64,000 nt of DNA from Anastatus disparis. Lineage: Eukaryota; Arthropoda; Insecta; Hymenoptera; Eupelmidae. A model generated the notes under the pieces. That model made no database searches. It saw only the letters and a program-made list of their open reading frames with translations, and had not been told where the DNA came from. Below, piece by piece: positions 54,101-64,000 of the stretch. Both the position numbers and the translations under genes were made by a program. Position 1 is the first letter of the stretch. Each line of letters opens with the position of its first letter. Where the stretch lies: assembly GCA_017163975.1 (NCBI GenBank), contig JAFFSR010000136.1:11343501-11407500 (forward strand), given 5' to 3'.

Positions 54101-57100
54101 TTATCAAACCCGACGAGAGAACAATAATCACCTATTATCTCTTGTTGAACCATGTACTATTTTTTTTATGGTCGGCTTTTGACCTCAGTGTTAATGACTA
54201 ATTTTTTAATAATGACGTACGTATATTTTAAAGTTAAAATTTATATTTTGTTGTGCATTTAAAAAGCTTTTATTTTTCGAATATTTAAGAACTAATTTGG
54301 ATGGTAAATTGACTTTGGGACAATTTATCTTTTATTAGGATGCAAATTTTTAAATAACATTAGTATCTTCTGCATATTCCAAGTTTAAAACTTTTGCCTT
54401 TTAATATTTAGAACTGAATAAAATGAATCTCGACTTCTGCCATGGATACTTTTCATCTTTAAATTTTGAATTCGCATATTGTAAAAAAAAAGTTTTAATT
54501 TTATTTCGCTAAATAAAGCACTGTTGTGCTGAAAAATTTTCATTATTGTCGGTATGCATCATGACCAAATCAAGTCGTAAAAACAGAGTCTCGTTATTTT
54601 AATCACTGAAATCCAATATGTATTCAGTAGGATTTCCGAATGTTAAAATCAGAAAATTTTAGTAACCACATATCATCGATCGATCAGCAAACAATACCAC
54701 GAATAATTTTTAATGCAATGAATTTTGTTCGACATATATAATTTTCGGTATGCCGCCTTTACGAAAATCGTGCTGAGTCTCAACCGCAATTAATATAATT
54801 TAATTAAAACCGTATATATTTCATCCATTCAAATTATTTTTCTGGGGATCAACTATTTTAATATAGAAAAAATTCTGTTTTTCTTTTTGTTATTTTCTAA
54901 ATTACATAAAAAATCGACTGTTAGATAAAAAAATATTTTCTTTGATAAATAATTTTATTGAGTATTCCAATGTTTATTTTAAGCAATGTTCTTTATTGAA
55001 TGTTAATAAATATTCATATTTTTTCATAAATGTATTGGAATGTAAAACAATGTAAATATTTATATATATATATATAAATTAAAATTTCTGTTAATCACTA
55101 AAATTTATTCATTGGATTAAATTTTAATCAAATTTTTATAAAATATTTATAAATTTGTAACATATTTACTCAAAATTCGTTTTATTAATAATACATTACA
55201 TTTAAAAATGTTGCAGCAGTCTATTTATACTGATTTAAATTCAAATTTTCAATACAAAAGGAAGATTTGATAAGCTAATAAAAAAATTTTAAAGAAAAAA
55301 AACGTCAAAATAACTAACCTTCGCTCTTGGTTCGCCTTGGACGAAGAAGCACTCTTAAGACTTTTGTTGCTAACACCATTCTGTAATCTTCTAGCAGCTT
55401 GGGCTGCAGCATTATGGACCGCTGCCAACTGCTGTGTTGTTGTAGTACAATTAGCATCTGCTTGCATGATATTAGTAGCATTTGCTGCTGCGGCAGCAGC
55501 AGCAACAACACTTGCCGCTTGATATAATGCTGCTGAAGCCGAATGTACGCTACTGCTACTGGTATTGGTAGTATTAGGTGCTTGCAATTGGTAAGTCGTT
55601 GTTGCTGTTGCTATAGACGCTGGTACTTGAGGTTGCTTTGGATTGGAATAGATACTATTGGTATATTGATTTGTGTTGTTACTATTGTTACTAGAGGTAA
55701 TGGTTTGATTGTTGGATTCCGATTGTTGAATGTTAATCGGAGGCTTTGGTGTGGATGAGCTTGATCCCGCTGGTTTTCGTATTCGTGATAACTCGTACGT
55801 GTGTTCTCTGTTGGAGTTAAACATTCACCAATGGTTTTCATATTTTAATTAATTATTTTATTTTGTATTTTTAAACTTATTATGATAATGAAGAGTTTTA
55901 TCTTATCTAAAGTAATCTAATGAAGTTTTCAACGAGATTCACACTTAAAATTTAATCTTTTCCAACGATTAAAGTGTATATGCATGAAAATTAATGTTTA
56001 TTACAATAAATATGCTGATTTGCATAAAAATTAATACAAATACATAATAAAATGAGATTTCATGTAAGTTTTATTCTGTGCATGAAATAATCAAGATACA
56101 TTTATTATTTATCATTTTTATATTAAATTTCATAAAATCTTACAGTAAAATTACGGTAAGATGTATAATTTTTTATGAAAATTAGCATTTAGTTTCATGT
56201 TTATAAACATTAATTTTTATATATGTATATCAATCGTTTCAGTGATCGAAACACAATAAATTTCACGTGCAAATTTCGTTGAGAATTAAAGTACATGCAT
56301 TGAATTTCATGCCTTTTTGAACAATGAATTAAAAAAAAAATTAAATTATACAATCTTAGTGATTAATCTAATTGAGATTGAATTGACGATATTGTCTAAA
56401 CTCTTTGTTTTATAATTACTTTTACATCTTAATATATAATAATACAAAATTAAACTTCTTTACGCAAAGTTTTCTTTGAAAACTAGGCGACAGACAAGTC
56501 ATCGAAAATCACTCGAACATTGTCTATACAAGCATAAAGACAAAAGAACCACCCCATCAAACGTAAATCAGACAAAAGACGCTTGTGCTCACAAAAAAGC
56601 TGCTCAGTTGCAAAAGAAAAAGAAGAAAAAAAATAAAAAAAAAGTAAAAGAACACTGTATGTGTATGCATATGTATGTATATACCTGTGCATCCTCAAAA
56701 AATGCTTCTTGACATGATCGGCTCGACTGAAGGGCTTGTAGCATACATAGCAATGAAAGGGCTTCTCTTCGCGATGAATGTTCTCATGGCGTGTATATAG
56801 ATCTCTTCTGTCGGTTCCATAAGGACAATAGAGGCACGTGTACCTTTTGCCGCTAGCGTTGTTTCCAGTAGCACCAGCTCCGCTATTAGTATTGCCATTA
56901 CCACTAGCACTGCTGCCGCTGTTGCTGTGACTGCTGTTGTTAGTTGACGTTGTTCCTGTGTTCGGCGCTATTGACAACGAATTCTAGACAAAGCATAGAG
57001 ATATAGAGTAGAAAAAGTTGAAGATGTAAAGCATGAGTGTTTCTATGATGTTGTGTAAAACAAAGAGCGAAGAGAAAAAAAAATGCCACAAGAAAAGCAG

Positions 57101-60100
57101 CCTCAAGGGAAATCAATGGCACGTGGGAAATCTTTAGGAAAGATGATACTCTCTTCTTACTACCACTATAGCTATGAAGAAATGCGTACAATTTGCCTTT
57201 TGCGCTCAAGGAAAGTACAAGAGAGATACTTGCTTTTCTCAATTACCAACATTCGACGCTATGGACAATAGACACGCTGAATGAAGAAAAAAAGAAAAAA
57301 ACTGGACTGTAATAGCTCTAGTTTTATTTTTTTTTTGCTTTTATTTTTGTCTCCAGTTCTTTAATGCGCTCGAAAAAATTACGCGACAACACTCAACTTT
57401 TCTTTTATCTCTGCGTCTTTTTTAATTACGAGAAAAGCGAGTTCGTTTGCACAATCGTATGTAAATGACGAGTGCTTTTACTATATATACCTGGCTTTGA
57501 CTCTGATTTTCCGTTATATAAAGTTTATCTTTAAAAGAAAGTTACGAGGGACCGTATTTTTTTATTGTATTTTCTACTATTTTTACTACACATGTAATGT
57601 GCGTTGAATCACACCTTTTTTTTTAATCTTCTTTTTGTCTCTTTGCTTTACTAGTTTATATTTTTCTGTTTCAATAAAAACGAGCGAGTTAAATGTTTAT
57701 TGGAAAATGATTTTACACTCGGTAAGTTTAGAATATGAGTTTTATAAAGATAACTTTGTATGCGTACAACAGTGAGCATTTGTCCTGTTTATTCAATAAG
57801 CTTAATGCATTCAACGGATTAAATATGCTTTTGCGAGGTCATATCATTATTGCGCAATGTTTCAACTTGCTATGATACAAGAGAGTTACTAATATTAAAG
57901 TCGTTATAATGTTAAATAATTCGTATGCATTTTCGGTGTTATAATGGTAAAATAGAAATTGAATTATGTAAACTCGTTAATGATTATTCTTTCCTTTAAT
58001 TGAAAAAAAAATTTTTTTTTTTATTTATATGAGTTTCTGTACTGTAATTACATTGAAATTGAAATTGGAATTTGTAAAGCTTTATTGGCATTACCATCGA
58101 CTGTATATTTTATGCAATTAATTACATATAACTAATTAATTGATTGATTAATACAATTTTACAACCATTGGCACAAATCCAAAACACGGAAAAAAAATTT
58201 TTTCTTTTTTTTTAAATATCAGTAAAACAGTAATGTTAATTGCAATACTTGAGAATAAAATTAATTGAATGGTTTCGATATTGCAGTACACTAATATTTG
58301 GTTTAGCTGATCGAATGAAGTATTGAAACCGTTTTTAGAGTACTACTCGGTTTTAGGTGATTATACGAATAGCAAATTAATACACATGGCCATGAATAAA
58401 TTCTCTCAATTAATTTACTATTTTTTTAAATTTGAAAACACAGCTAAAATGTAAATAATATCAGTTTAACGCTCAATCTTCTTATTATAAATTGTCCTTT
58501 GATGAATTATATAATTTATAATTAAATAGTACATCAATGAATATAGTAAATTATATCCCACATAGCATGGAAGCTTTCAGGAAGCTTCGATGCCATGTGG
58601 GATATTAATATTAGGTCAATACGATTCAATTTAAAGAATTTAATCCTACTCCTTTCCGAATAATAAACGATCAATCAACTTTTGAGCGTTTATTGATTTT
58701 ACGTAACAAATAGTTCTTAATTTTTTCATTTCTACTCTAAGTGTAATAAAAAAGTATGTATTCTTTGTTTGAATTTTTTAATTTCAAATAATTACGAAAA
58801 TATTAAACACCCACGAATATTTTTAAACATTTATATATAAATAAAAATATATTTTATTTTTCATATGAAAACAACAATATTAATTTTCAATTTAAAATAA
58901 AAAAATATAAATTATAATAAATAAAAACTTACATATCTCACCTGATGCAGATGCTGGGGCGGTGTTGTTGGTAATTCTTGTAAAAGAAAACTCGAGGTCA
59001 TTGGTAACAAAGCTGCAGGTACTGTTTGAGTTTCTTGTGTGCGTCTTGTAGGTGGTGCTGATCGTTCGGCTCTATCCCTAACACGTTCTAGATAAGCAAC
59101 GACTTCCTCTAATTTCAAATCATTGGAATTGGGATTTAGATTACGACTTGATTGCAATCTACCACGACTACCCTCGTCGTTGATAATACGAGAAGAGTGT
59201 AGCTCGACAAAATGTTCAGCTACTTCGCGTGGTCCACCACCCATACAGTCGCCTAATTAAATGAAAAAGAAAAAAAAATTTTTTAATTTGCAATTTAAAT
59301 TTAGCTTAATACACGAATAATGATTTATGTTTGATTGCTGGCATTTAGATGTGTTCAGATTTTCAAATTGATTATTCTTATATAAAAAATTCTTTTTCTC
59401 AAACAATTTATAATTTAAATTGATTTCACTGGTATTTAGCATAATATTTCTGAACATACCTAAACGTTATTGATGCACATTTATGTTGGTTGTGATATAA
59501 TTTGCCTGTATGTAGGATTCATCGGTATGCAACTAAATGTATAACAGTTTGGTGTTACGCAATGTATGTGTGCAATATGCATTGGCAACTACTGCAAAAG
59601 CGATTTTCAGAAATGAGAAATAAATTATGTAATTGGTTCAATTAAGCATTTAACATAATATGCTTTGTATGTGATTTTCATCCACTTAACGCTCTCTGCG
59701 TGGGAATCTTGAAATAAATCCTAAAAGTGATAATTGGATTTACGTGCGTGCATAGCAAAATAAAAAGATTAATCATGGCTAAGAAAAAACAGAATAAAAA
59801 CAAAAGAATGATAAAAAACGTGACAAAGGCAGAATGTAACATTTATCGAGCTGCAGTAAAGGAAGGGTCAAGCCCTTACCGCATTCGTAACATCTCCATG
59901 TAGATGTGGATGCTCTATAAGCCGCAATACGACTGCCCTCGGTACCCTTGAGTGGCTCATCATATACCGTCCAACTTCCATCGTCGCTAACGTCTGTACA
60001 ATTGTCCGTATCTTCTTCAGTCTTGAATGTACAATTGTCCATATCTTGTTCAGTCTTGAATGTAACCGAAGTCTCGAATTCATTCTGTACGCTTGATGCT

Positions 60101-61496
60101 ACAGAATAAAAGCATGAACAACATTGATTTTTTGTTTATTTCACGTTTTACATTGATTAAAAATCATTCTGATGGTGGTGATAGTATGATATTAGATTTT
60201 AATCGATTTAGTTCAATTTTTTTGGATAATAAATAAGAAAGATAGTTATTTTTAACCGCATTTGTTTTTGGAAAATGGCTTTTTTTGAAAATTGTCAAAG
60301 TCTTATCGGTATATTAAATCTATTGAAAAATGCGTGAATTGTTCAAACAAAAAATGAACGATGTTCCGCAGGAATTTATTTGTTGAGTTAGTTAAACGTC
60401 AAATAATTTCACAATATCATAGAAGTTATTTTATTTTTAAATTAATTTCGTGCTAAATATTGCTGCACCTGATTGAATTTCGTGAGCCCGAAAAATACTT
60501 TGTTTAAATCGTTTAAAAAGTTTGCATATTTCTAAAATACAACTAAAATTATCGATTTGCGCGAGTAAACATTTTAAAATGTAATATTTTTAGTAAAACG
60601 AATTCTCAGACGTATTATTTAAAAATATAAAATTTAGAATTTCTATAAATTTAAAATTAAAAAATAATTAATTTAAAATCTCTATTAAAATCATACAAAG
60701 TCATTTTTCAGACGAATTTCAAGTATCAATTTCTAGCGTAGCGAGAAAGTAAAATTCATCCATTATTATTAAAGTAATAATTCGATTAAAGTACTTCGTT
60801 CTTCCTTTGTTACATTATCAGATTAAATCATTCTATCGGATATATAAAAAAGGTCTTTCTCGCGCTTTTACATTAATTGCATACTTTTTACCTCGGAAGA
60901 AAAGTAAAAAAAAAAAAGAAATAGAACAAAGACCAAATAAGTCACTGTCAAAACTTGATCCTAGCCATCCTTCAACATCTGTCCAAAAAAAAGTTTTTTT
61001 TCTTTACAAAGAAAAAAGCTCGAGCTTGCAACATTATGAAGAAGATCTATCCGTAAAAATGTCCGGAAGTATGTACTGACACTTACACGAAGAGTATGGG
61101 AGAGAGAGAGAGAAGGATAAAGAGAGAAAGAGAGAGAGAAACTTCTCGTTTCCTCTCACATAGTATGTCGGGAAGCATGGAACGGATATTGTCGTTAGAG
61201 AGCCAACAGACTCGGCTAATTGCTTCATACTGCAATTAGCCGATTCAATTCCCTTTCTCGCTCTCTCTCTCTGTCTCTTACATACCTCGACGATCTGAGC
61301 TGTGATTCGATGCTACATACATACATATATACATTTATATGTATATATACATATACAGAACGCTCACGCGCGTTCCGCGTTTAATTACGTCGTCTGGTTA
61401 TAGGCCTAGTAGGTGGCAATCGATTAGGTTTATCAATGCGCGCCGGTACACCGACCTACCCCTTTCTCTACCCTATACTAATTCCGTAAGGGCCTT

Positions 61497-61560
<64 letters not shown>

Positions 61561-64000
61561 GTCTTTCTCTCTAACCTCTTAGAAATTACTCTAGGGAGGT
61601 AATATCCCTTCCTCTCTCTCTCCCCTTACTGCATACAGCCTATACTGCTAACTGTATGCGTATTACAAGCTATTGGATCAGATATCTCTAAGGACCTTGC
61701 TTGCTTCCAGAAACCCTGAGCTTGTACTGCTACGAACATTAACTGTAACTAAGACGTTCGAATGTTTCTCTTCCTCTCTCTCTCTCTCTCTCTCTTTCAT
61801 GAATTGTACATATACTTGTACATGTTTGAGGTTTCAGTACAGAGTAGACTATTATGCTGTTTGCCCAGAGTTCTTTAGGTAAAAAAGGTTTTTTTTCGGA
61901 TAAAATGACCTATTTTAGAGAATTTTCTAAAGTGAGTACTTAACGAGTTCGTTTTTTTTCGGCATTTAATGTCATGCAGTTTTAAAGTTGTTTAACCGAT
62001 AATTACGTAGTCTTATTTCACTGTTTTATTTTAGACATATTATCCGTTGTTAACATCTGAAAATTTTTTTTTGTTAGATTAATTTAAATTTGAAATTACG
62101 ATAATTTAGCAAATCTATATATTTTTATTTAAAAATTTGGGTTCGATTGTAAAAATTATTATCTTGTCTAATTTATGCTATAAAAATAAATCTAGACTTA
62201 ATCTTATATATGCGTATATTTTTTTAAAATTTAGCAAGTTTATTATCATGAGCAGTTTAACTTCTTTTAATATAGTAATTAAGTTAAGATCATAAACAAG
62301 AATAATATTCTCACATCAAAGAAATCTTTTTTTTCGGAATGATTATTTTATACAAAAACAAAGTAATAATAAGATTATGATGTTACAAAAAAATCATTTT
62401 TTTCTTCTTTTTTTTTTAAATTCTTTGAAATGATACTCTTACTTCAAGCGTCAAGGTAATACATTTTCATTGTTTGACTTCTCGTGAAATGTACTCTCAA
62501 AGTATATAGCATTGCATTTTCTTTTTGAAAACTCTTTATGCGTATAAACGTTTGAAATCTACTTTGAAAAAAAAAAGAAAGAATAGGGGAGGGACTTGGG
62601 ATTTTCCAACTATGTCAAGGGGTTTATTTTTTTTTATCTCGGTTCATTGAATGAAGTAGATTATATCGGTTTAACAAAGCAAACTTAAATTTATTTAACG
62701 TGTAAATCCGCTGCTCATTTGAAAAAAAAAAGATTATTTATTCTTTAATGAAAAGATTTATACTGCCGGAAAACATTACACGTTTAAATAATAAGTCTGG
62801 AGAGTGAATTTTAACGTGGTGAAAATTTCTATTTTAGTTTTTAAAGTATTATTCATAATTTTTTTTTATAAAGTATAGTAATTAAGATGAATGAAAAATG
62901 CTTTTCCTTGTTAAAGTAATGGATAATCCTCTGATGCGTAAATTTTACGGTTTTCTACTTAAAAGATAACAAAAAAATTTCAAAATTACAGCTACGAGTA
63001 ACTCAAGGTAAAAAATTAATTACATTTATATTTTACTTTTTATTCACCAATAATTACATTGATATTAAAATATTTCATGTGAAAAAATAATAAACCACGG
63101 AAAACAATGAAAATTGTTAACATTTTTTTTCAAAGAATTTAGCAAAAGAAAAAACTTTATTTAATGTTTAAAATTTTGAAAAATTACGAAAAAGATCTTT
63201 AACTCTTGTATTTAATGTACTTGCATACGCGAAACATATGGCATTAGTAACTAGAACGAATAAATAAAATTTTTATTTTTCTTAACATTTTGTATAATAA
63301 ACCAGTCACGATAAATTAAACTAATCTTATGTATAGGAGAGGGGGTCAAATATAGTAGGTAATGAATGCATTGCAATCATTAGATTAGTATTATCCACCT
63401 GTGTGAGATAAATTACTATTATTTATGCGCATATAGGATAACTATTATCTGCACGCATGTGCGTCCAAATAATCATTAATCTAGGGATTTCTTATTTGTA
63501 TATTATAGAAACTTTGATAATGAACAAAAAAATATAATGTAAAATAAAGCTTTTATATTTTATTACGTTGCATTGCAAGTTTAATATGTAAAGAATATTT
63601 AAATTAATGAATTATTTTGTTAAAATTATTATACAAAGCAAAAGTTTTTTTAAAGTTAATGGCTCATATAAACGCAGCGCGTAATTGCGTTTAACGCGCA
63701 AAACGTTTTACTTATCAGAATATTCTTAGTCTGTTAAATAATTACGTGTAATAATGTAATTATACATCTTAACTTTTGAGAAATTTAAACTCTAAATTTA
63801 ATACAAAGCTTTTTGAAAAACATAATTACTTTATCCAACCATGAAAAATCATCATTAAGATATTTAAAAACTTACATTACATTATATATAATGAAAATAA
63901 AAATTTTAATAATTATAAAGAATGTAATAAAAATATCTTACTTCTATGATCTGGATCCTCGCCATATAATTTCCTGGTAATTTCTTTGAACATATCCTCA
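50739..64000 (-). CDS. chn: C2H2 zinc-finger transcription factor, charlatan-like, 5'-partial (spliced gene span)
   Basis: This entry spans eight joined coding exons; each exon has its own entry. The joined frame gives 776 residues and a TAA stop, and the start codon lies beyond 64000. Seen directly: seven zinc-finger-like units at fragment residues 89-111, 246-266, 274-295, 462-482, 488-509, 514-535 and 707-738. Between them lie Ser/Thr/Asn-rich, poly-Ala (543-550), poly-Gln (555-563) and Pro-rich linkers. All introns are GT-AG and every phase matches. From family knowledge: clustered fingers of this kind, including the stretch RADHVKKHFLRMHRE, suggest insect charlatan, a nuclear REST/NRSF-like DNA-binding regulator of proneural genes. 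Inference: nuclear, sequence-specific transcriptional regulator. Alternatives are another insect C2H2 factor with the same finger layout. The exon structure is much more certain than the name. Confidence 0.65.
52524..52628 (-). CDS. chn: charlatan-like gene exon: Pro-rich
   Basis: A 105-bp exon between acceptor CTTTGTAG (before 52628) and donor CTTGG|GTAAGC (after 52524). With the CA carried from the previous exon it begins with His, then reads PVGGGRPPPGPPVFPASS and ends in Ala/Thr/Pro/Ile residues. Its GC content is far above the flanking introns, which supports a coding role. Its length is a multiple of three, so it could be skipped without shifting the frame. The opposite strand also has an open frame here, but that frame lacks splice support and recognisable protein features. 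Confidence 0.7.
53418..53807 (-). CDS. chn: charlatan-like gene exon: zinc fingers 4-6, poly-Ala and poly-Gln
   Basis: Acceptor TTTAAACAG lies before 53807. Three fingers follow directly: YTCCYCSWSGVDNWCLKRH (C462, C465, H478, H482), FACALCEYKAARAERLATH (C488, C491, H504, H509), and a short-linked third (C514, C517, H530, H535). Then come eight Ala, nine Gln and an Asn/Gln/Pro-rich tail. The exon is clean coding in this frame, although no Met-initiated frame marks it. The end is ambiguous: CA|GTGAGT at 53418 is a strong donor, but unspliced RNA reads CAG TGA, a stop. Splicing joins in phase to 52628 and is preferred. A further consensus GTAAGT lies inside the exon at 53570-53575. Confidence 0.85.
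55319..55807 (-). CDS. chn: charlatan-like gene exon: Ser/Asn/Gln/Ala-rich linker
   Basis: Acceptor CCAACAG lies before 55807 (weak pyrimidine tract) and donor CGAAG|GTTAGT follows 55319. The first residues continue the finger-3 tail as R-EHTYELSRIRKPAG, which fixes the phase. The remaining 150 or so residues are low-complexity: Ser, Thr, Asn and Gln rich, with an eight-residue Ala run and Ala-rich patches, ending with a Lys/Arg-rich segment (NKSLKSASSSKANQERR) just before finger 4. No folded domain is visible; it is probably a disordered linker between finger groups. An in-frame Met at 55824 lies upstream of the acceptor and is not used. Confidence 0.8.
55970..56325. mobile_element. mariner-like MITE copy in intron 4 (degenerate)
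   Basis: The sequence carries the same building blocks as the copies at 15.6 and 28.6 kb: ATGAAAATTAATGTTTAT near the left, CTTACAGTAAAATTACGGTAAG in the centre as a diverged motif, and AAATTTCGTTGAGAATTAAAG near the right. The arms are inverted relative to each other. The ends are degraded, so the boundaries are approximate. Confidence 0.55.
56685..56983 (-). CDS. chn: charlatan-like gene exon: zinc fingers 2 and 3
   Basis: Acceptor TTTGTCTAG lies before 56983 and donor CACAG|GTATAT follows 56685. The first 45 or so residues are Ser/Asn/Gly/Thr-rich. Two well-formed fingers follow: YTCLYCPYGTDRRDLYTRH with C246, C249, H262, H266, and FHCYVCYKPFSRADHVKKH with C274, C277, H290, H295, joined by a TGEKP-like linker, REEKP. 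The last codon (Arg) is split and completed by the next exon. Reading on past 56685 gives an open frame of low-complexity sequence to 56483; this is taken as intron because the donor joins in phase to 55807. This pair is the most diagnostic part of the protein. Confidence 0.85.
58553..58605. repeat. palindrome in intron 3
   Basis: Near-palindromic 53 bp: ATATCCCACATAGCATGG on the left is mirrored by CCATGTGGGATAT on the right, with AAGCTT copies on both sides of a short centre. It is probably a minimal foldback/MITE remnant. A structured RNA element is the alternative. Confidence 0.6.
58942..59252 (-). CDS. chn: charlatan-like gene exon: second half of finger 1 and linker
   Basis: Acceptor TTTAATTAG lies before 59252 and donor CATCAG|GTGAGA follows 58942, so the exon ends on a codon boundary. 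Joined to the previous exon it reads CYECGDCMGGGPREVAEHF then VELH: a C-X2-C, 13 residues, H-X4-H unit with an extra Cys and a Gly-rich middle, so finger 1 is atypical. The rest is a polar, charged linker with a possible short helix (KLEEVVAYLERVRDRAER), then a Thr/Pro/Gln-rich end. An internal Met at 59244 is not taken as a start because the frame joins upstream without a stop. The preceding intron is only 627 bp. Confidence 0.75.
59880..60098 (-). CDS. chn: charlatan-like gene exon: acidic repeat and first half of finger 1
   Basis: Acceptor TTCTGTAG lies before 60098 and donor TGCG|GTAAGG follows 59880. The exon encodes about 73 residues, mostly acidic and polar, ending WRCYEC. The two Cys (fragment residues 89 and 92) are the start of a C2H2-like finger whose His pair lies in the next exon. 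Within it are two tandem copies of a 33-bp unit (59998-60030 and 60031-60063), each encoding a TFKTE...DNC-type peptide. Asp and Glu are abundant between the repeat and the finger, so this part could act as an acidic interaction surface (inference). A frame opening at an internal Met (60042) exists but is not needed, since the frame is open through to the acceptor. Confidence 0.75.
59998..60063 (-). repeat. 33-bp tandem duplication within a coding exon
   Basis: Two adjacent 33-bp copies (59998-60030 and 60031-60063) differ at only two bases. The unit length keeps the frame and repeats an acidic 11-residue peptide of the form TFKTExDxDNC. Confidence 0.9.
60099..63941 (-). other. intron 1 of the zinc-finger gene within this window
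   Basis: This 3843-bp intron holds a perfect (AT)29 microsatellite, CT/GA-rich tracts near 61095-61140 and 61770-61796, and otherwise AT-rich DNA. The stretch 61140-61500 is GC-richer and more complex than the rest and could be regulatory (inference). Short open frames here are low-complexity and are not called. Confidence 0.55.
61501..61558. repeat. (AT)29 microsatellite
   Basis: Uninterrupted AT dinucleotide run of 58 bp inside the first intron in the window. It is self-complementary and likely length-polymorphic. Confidence 0.97.
63942..64000 (-). CDS. chn: charlatan-like gene, most upstream exon in window (partial)
   Basis: The exon runs in from beyond the right edge. Its frame reads EDMFKEITRKLYGEDPDHR before a strong donor, AGAA|GTAAGA, with GT at 63940-63941. 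It leaves one base (A), which joins CA of the next exon to make a Thr codon. The peptide is charged and has no zinc finger; it may be a short conserved motif near the N-terminus. The upstream exons, start codon and promoter lie outside the window. It was too short to stand out as a frame and is supported by the donor and by phase agreement with the exon at 60098. The intron between them is 3843 bp. Confidence 0.6.

Noticed and set aside
56483..56684. Extension of the finger 2-3 exon past the donor
   Set aside because: The frame stays open by chance. Splicing at 56685 joins in phase to 55807 and restores a protein-like continuation.
56940..57242. 100-residue minus-strand frame upstream of the finger exon
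   Set aside because: It crosses the acceptor at 56984 in another frame, has low-complexity content and no donor that would join it.

Overview
The window is a stretch of AT-rich animal nuclear DNA, and I infer an insect. The evidence is spliced genes with GT-AG introns, C2H2 zinc fingers of insect type, many GA/CT and AT microsatellites, a tRNA-derived SINE, and many short non-autonomous DNA transposons. The look is hymenopteran, but nothing in the sequence proves the order. There are no bacterial features, no CRISPR array, no rRNA and no convincing functional tRNA.

One protein-coding gene can be supported. It lies on the minus strand from 50739 to beyond the right edge at 64000. Eight coding exons can be joined (63942-64000 partial, 59880-60098, 58942-59252, 56685-56983, 55319-55807, 53418-53807, 52524-52628, 50739-51198). 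All seven junctions are GT-AG with matching reading-frame phase, giving 776 residues plus a stop; the 5' end lies outside the window. The product is a multi-C2H2 transcription factor: an atypical finger split by an intron, a pair of canonical fingers, a Ser/Asn/Ala/Gln-rich linker, a cluster of three fingers, Ala and Gln runs, a Pro-rich exon, and an unusual last finger. It most resembles insect charlatan (chn), a REST/NRSF-like neural regulator. That name rests on remembered family features and has not been searched.

Positions 1 to about 50.4 kb lie downstream of this gene and hold no gene I can support. The region is low-complexity AT-rich DNA with scattered GC-richer islands and microsatellites. 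Every long open frame there is low-complexity or repeat-derived.

The intergenic and intronic DNA is rich in mobile-element remains. They include two tRNA-derived SINE copies (15.9-16.1 kb and 24.8-25.7 kb). The second is split by a 681-bp hAT-like element with 11-bp perfect terminal inverted repeats and an 8-bp target duplication. The first sits inside a long-inverted-repeat MITE that also carries a 127-bp MITE with a GTAC duplication. Also present are a 165-bp hAT MITE at 14.1 kb, two adjacent foldback elements at 6.5-7.0 kb, inverted-repeat elements at 16.9, 26.1-27.1, 37.1 and 43.5 kb, further copies of the 15.6-kb MITE family at 28.6, 38.0 and 56.0 kb, and a degenerate minisatellite at 27.4 kb. 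I found no evidence of a novel multi-gene system. The most informative points are the gene structure, its possible alternative C-termini, and the nested transposons.
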